A stretch of DNA of 9,838 nucleotides, taken from the NCBI GenBank assembly GCA_903959115.1, contig CAJBVU010000022.1, positions 1 to 9,838 of the forward strand, read 5' to 3'. Positions 7,505 through 9,838 of this stretch are shown in pieces. The notes under the pieces are model-generated. The model made no database searches, had not been told where the DNA came from, and worked only from the letters and a program-made list of their open reading frames with translations. Origin of the DNA: an uncultured Bacteroidota bacterium (lineage in GTDB: Bacteria; Bacteroidota; Bacteroidia; NS11-12g; UBA955). Each line of letters opens with the position of its first letter. Within the stretch, counting starts at the first letter, position 1. The position numbers and the translations under genes are program-made.

Positions 7505-7512
7505 TAGATTTG
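7505..7512 (+). promoter_or_regulatory. Promoter -7 box for the MmcQ-isomerase operon
   Basis: TAGATTTG is a full match to TAnnTTTG, 22 nt before the ATG at 7535. The -33 region is only T-rich (TTTTTTC near 7480-7486). It lies back to back with the minus-strand box, 11 bp apart. Confidence 0.55.
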
Positions 7513-7534
7513 TGGTCAGCATTTTTCCCACAAC

Positions 7535-7888
7535 ATGGAACATTTTGACTGGGTGCAACAAATTTGTGAATCCAAAGCCATGGTAACGGCCGAATTTCCG
7601 TTCAACGAAACAACCATCGTATGGAAGGTTGCGGGTAAGATGTTTTGCCTGGGCGATATTGAATCGTTCCAATCCATTGCCTTAAAATGCGACCCCGAGA
7701 AAGCCTTAGAACTGCGGGCCGAGCATCCCCAAATCAAAGGGGCTTTCCACATGAGTAAAGTCCACTGGAACGATATTACGTTTGAAGGATTGTCAAAGCC
7801 CTTCGTTGAATCACTCATCAACCACAGTTATGAAATTGTGGTACAGAAATTGCCAAAGAAAACCCGAGAAATAATTTTACACCAATGA
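7535..7888 (+). CDS. MmcQ/YjbR family protein
   Basis: A 117-residue cytoplasmic protein of the MmcQ/YjbR family, which has a CyaY-like fold and is often annotated as DNA-binding; the biological role is not settled. Family landmarks visible in order are FPF (21-23), VWKVAGKMF (29-37), the strand SIALKCDPEKALEL (47-60), the signature FHMSKVHWND (71-80) and the C-terminal helix with SYEIVVQKLPKK. Length and motif order match complete members, so the gene is intact. It has no signal peptide. Its last four bases (ATGA, 7885-7888) are the start of the prolyl isomerase gene. There is no Shine-Dalgarno sequence before the start; the leader reads CCCACAAC directly before ATG. Confidence 0.93.
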   Translation: MEHFDWVQQICESKAMVTAEFPFNETTIVWKVAGKMFCLGDIESFQSIALKCDPEKALELRAEHPQIKGAFHMSKVHWNDITFEGLSKPFVESLINHSYEIVVQKLPKKTREIILHQ

Positions 7889-8961
7889 GAAATACACTCA
7901 CTACCCTCGCCGCATTGGCGGTTAGCAGCTTCAGTCAGATGGCTTGGGGCAACAGCACAGCAATTAATTACAACATGGATAACGAGAATTTAGAACAAGA
8001 CGGTCAGCCCCAGTTGGCAGATGGCCTGTACGCACAAATGACCACCAACAAAGGCACCATTTTGCTTCAATTGAATTACAAAGAAACCCCACTTACGGTT
8101 TGCAACTTTGTTGGATTGGCCGAAGGCACAATTTCTAACACTGCCAAACCTGCCGGTACCCCTTACTACGATGGCTTGAAATTCCACCGTGTAATTGCCA
8201 ATTTCATGGTTCAAGGTGGCGATCCACTAGGAAATGGAAGTGGTGGCCCAGGTTATCAGTTCGCAGACGAATTTGTGTCAAGCCTTCGCCATTCTGGCCC
8301 TGGTATTTTGTCGATGGCTAACGCCGGACCTGGAACCAACGGTTCACAGTTTTTCATCACTCATACTGCGACTGCATGGCTAGACGATAAACATACCGTT
8401 TTTGGTCATGTCGTGAGCGGAATGGATGTCGTGAATTCTATTGCCCAAGACGACAAAATCGAAAAACTCACCATCATCCGTAAAGGAAAAGATGCTAAGG
8501 CATTTAAATCCGACGATGCGACTTTCAAGAAAATGCAAGCAGACGATATAGCGAAAGCGGAAGCAGCCATCAAATCTTTGGCAGAAGGATTTGAAACATG
8601 GGTAAAAACAACTTACCCTACTGCAAAACAAACTGCCTCAGGATTGTGGTATGTTATTGAACAAGCGGGAACTGGCGCTCAAGCCGTTTCTGGAAAAAAT
8701 GTAAGCGTTCATTACAGCGGCAAGTTGGACAATGGAACTGAATTCGATAACTCTTACAAGCGCGGACAACCCATTGATTTCAAATTGGGTGTAGGCCAAG
8801 TAATCCCAGGTTGGGATGAAGGAATTGCCTTGATGAGTGTAGGTGCAAAATACAAATTGATTATCCCATCTAAATTGGGCTACGGAAAACAAGGTGCAGG
8901 TGGTGTGATTCCTCCAAATGCCACTTTGATTTTCGACACCGAATTGGTGGATGTAAAATAA
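7885..8961 (+). CDS. Exported dual prolyl isomerase: cyclophilin-FKBP fusion
   Basis: Catalyses cis-trans isomerisation of Xaa-Pro bonds during folding of exported proteins. Residues 1-22 look like a signal peptide, placing it in the periplasm. Residues 45-200 are a cyclophilin domain with the active-site set retained: HR at 101-102, F107-M108, Q110, F157, W165-L166 and H170. Residues 205-250 are a lysine/alanine-rich helical linker. Residues 250-358 are an FKBP domain in which Y277, F287, D288, V306, I307, W310, Y333 and F350 line up with human FKBP12 Y26, F36, D37, V55, I56, W59, Y82 and F99 at a constant offset of 251. Both domains should therefore be active. Cyclophilin-FKBP fusions are known in Bacteroidota. 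The start overlaps the MmcQ stop (ATGA), and a strong hairpin 27 bp after the stop ends the unit. Confidence 0.96.
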   Translation: MRNTLTTLAALAVSSFSQMAWGNSTAINYNMDNENLEQDGQPQLADGLYAQMTTNKGTILLQLNYKETPLTVCNFVGLAEGTISNTAKPAGTPYYDGLKFHRVIANFMVQGGDPLGNGSGGPGYQFADEFVSSLRHSGPGILSMANAGPGTNGSQFFITHTATAWLDDKHTVFGHVVSGMDVVNSIAQDDKIEKLTIIRKGKDAKAFKSDDATFKKMQADDIAKAEAAIKSLAEGFETWVKTTYPTAKQTASGLWYVIEQAGTGAQAVSGKNVSVHYSGKLDNGTEFDNSYKRGQPIDFKLGVGQVIPGWDEGIALMSVGAKYKLIIPSKLGYGKQGAGGVIPPNATLIFDTELVDVK

Positions 8962-8988
8962 TTCCAGGGATTTTATTTCTGGAGATTA

Positions 8989-9025
8989 AAACGAGAGAGG
9001 GCCGCAATGCGGCCCTCTCTCGTTT
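8989..9025 (+). terminator. Hairpin terminator, perfect 17-bp stem
   Basis: Arms 8989-9005 and 9009-9025 are exact reverse complements (AAACGAGAGAGGGCCGC and its complement) around a 3-nt AAT loop. It sits 27 bp after the isomerase stop and about 48 bp before the pyrG -7 box, so it should insulate pyrG. The 3' tail is short (TTTGTTG), and the A-run on the left would act as a T-run on the other strand, so it may work in both directions. Confidence 0.85.
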
Positions 9026-9072
9026 GTTGAAAACTACCGAATTACTTTCCCATTCACGCATTAATCTTATGT

Positions 9073-9080
9073 TATTTTTG
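9073..9080 (+). promoter_or_regulatory. Promoter -7 box for pyrG
   Basis: TATTTTTG is a full match to TAnnTTTG, 38 nt before the ATG. The expected start of transcription, about 4-6 nt past the box, falls on CCC at 9084-9086. A possible -33 element is TTTC at 9046-9049, slightly far away (23 nt). Confidence 0.55.
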
Positions 9081-9083
9081 TAT

Positions 9084-9160
9084 CCCGTAACATCACATTC
9101 CCTTTAGGGAAAATCAACATGAAAAAAGCCAAATACATCTTTGTTACGGGAGGCGTAACA
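9084..9160 (+). promoter_or_regulatory. pyrG leader with two alternative pairings across the start codon
   Basis: CCCGTAACA (9084-9092) is exactly complementary to TGTTACGGG (9142-9150) in codons 8-11 of pyrG; this stem would place the start codon in a 49-nt loop. The same coding segment, TGTTACG (9142-9148), can instead pair with CGTAACA (9154-9160) in a 5-nt-loop hairpin. The leader also contains a small inverted repeat, TCCC-TTTA-GGGA (9099-9110). The complementarity is seen directly; a regulatory role is inferred. The coding half is constrained by the conserved VTGGVTSS peptide. Confidence 0.3.
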
Positions 9161-9838
9161 TCATCCTTGGGAAAAGGAATCGTTGCTGCATCACTCGCAA
9201 AACTTCTTCAAGCACGCGGATTTCGTACCACCATTCAAAAGTTTGATCCATATATCAATGTGGATCCAGGTACACTCAACCCCTACGAGCATGGTGAATG
9301 TTACGTAACCGAAGATGGCGCCGAAACCGATCTCGATTTGGGCCACTACGAGCGCTTTTTGAATGTCCCAAGCTCACAAGCCAACAACGTAACCACCGGT
9401 CGAGTATATCAAACGGTGATCGAAAATGAACGTCGTGGCGATTATTTGGGAAAAACCGTTCAAGTCATCCCCCACATCACCGACGAAATCAAACGCAGGA
9501 TGAAAATCCTTGGTGATAGCGGCGACTTTGATATCGTTATTACAGAAATCGGCGGCACCGTGGGCGATATTGAGTCCTTGCCCTACGTAGAAACCATGCG
9601 CCAATTGCTTTGGGAAGAAGGTCATGAAAACGCCCTTGTGGTGCACCTTACCCTCATCCCTTACCTCAGCGCAGCCGGTGAATTGAAAACCAAACCCACC
9701 CAACACAGCGTAAAGCAACTGTTGGAACTGGGCGTACAACCCGATATCCTTGTTTGTAGAACTGAGCGTCCAATCACTGCAGAAATCCGCAGAAAATTGG
9801 CCCTATTCTGCAACGTTCAACCCAATGCCGTTATCGAG
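9119..9838 (+). CDS. pyrG: CTP synthase, N-terminal part (cut by window edge)
   Basis: Makes CTP from UTP, ATP and glutamine, the last step of de novo pyrimidine nucleotide synthesis; cytoplasmic, tetrameric and filament-forming. Only the first 240 codons are present, covering most of the synthetase (amidoligase) domain; a full protein is about 535-545 residues, so the rest of that domain and the C-terminal glutamine amidotransferase lie beyond the right edge. Hallmarks: VTGGVTSSLGKGI (9-21) with the ATP-contacting Lys19, KFDPYINVDPGTLNP (41-55), HGECYVTEDGAETDLDLGHYERF (58-80) with the metal ligand Asp71, TEIGGTVGDIES (142-153) with Glu143, and the UTP-binding KTKPTQHSVKQL (190-201). The ATG at 9119 directly precedes the conserved N-terminus. 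There is no Shine-Dalgarno sequence. It is insulated from the upstream operon by the hairpin and has its own promoter candidate. Confidence 0.98.
   Translation, partial: MKKAKYIFVTGGVTSSLGKGIVAASLAKLLQARGFRTTIQKFDPYINVDPGTLNPYEHGECYVTEDGAETDLDLGHYERFLNVPSSQANNVTTGRVYQTVIENERRGDYLGKTVQVIPHITDEIKRRMKILGDSGDFDIVITEIGGTVGDIESLPYVETMRQLLWEEGHENALVVHLTLIPYLSAAGELKTKPTQHSVKQLLELGVQPDILVCRTERPITAEIRRKLALFCNVQPNAVIE

Noticed and set aside
7472..7672. In-frame extension of the MORN protein by 67 residues to 7672
   Set aside because: It would run across the promoter region and into the well-supported MmcQ gene on the other strand, and would bury the clear signal peptide starting at 7471.
8963..8983. 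Small inverted repeat TCCAG / CTGGA after the isomerase stop
   Set aside because: The stem is only 5 bp with an 11-nt loop; the 17-bp hairpin just downstream explains termination.
9374..9739. 121-codon open frame on the minus strand
   Set aside because: It is antisense to conserved pyrG sequence.

Overview
This is chromosomal DNA of a member of the Bacteroidota, probably outside Bacteroidales; the genus cannot be read from the sequence. The grounds are: promoter candidates of the Bacteroidota -7 type (TAnnTTTG) in the intergenic regions, no Shine-Dalgarno sequences before the genes, a Bacteroidota-style leaderless NlpC/P60 protein, an Allochromatium-type ferredoxin, a cyclophilin-FKBP fusion, and MORN-repeat envelope proteins. 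Gene density is high, with several 1-4 bp overlaps, and I see no mobile elements, tRNA, rRNA or CRISPR.

Layout. (1) Positions 1-5072, minus strand: a four-gene run, read from right to left. It goes ferredoxin (5072-4725), NlpC/P60 cysteine peptidase with SH3 domain (4722-3979), a large exported protein of unknown function (3959-1350) and a sodium:solute symporter (1353 running off the left edge). Junctions are +2 bp, +19 bp and a 4-bp ATGA overlap, so this looks like one operon driven from the promoter near 5084-5091. (2) 5134-5637, plus strand: a YfcE/MJ0936-type metallophosphoesterase, divergent from the ferredoxin. (3) 7471-5640, minus strand: a secreted MORN-repeat protein followed by uridine kinase, joined by a TGATG stop/start. 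The kinase converges on the phosphoesterase with only 2 bp between the stop codons. (4) 7535-8961, plus strand: an MmcQ/YjbR protein and a secreted cyclophilin-FKBP prolyl isomerase, overlapping by ATGA and closed by a strong hairpin at 8989-9025. (5) 9119 to the right edge: the first 240 codons of CTP synthase (pyrG).

The window is mostly housekeeping and envelope biology: pyrimidine nucleotide supply (uridine kinase, CTP synthase), protein folding in the periplasm, cell-wall turnover and solute uptake. The points most worth a second look are small. The two divergent intergenic regions share an almost identical promoter geometry and leader sequence. The pyrG leader can form two mutually exclusive pairings, with a predicted transcription start on a run of C. 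A long uncharacterised exported protein is translationally coupled to a sodium symporter. I did not find a convincing new defence or mobile system.
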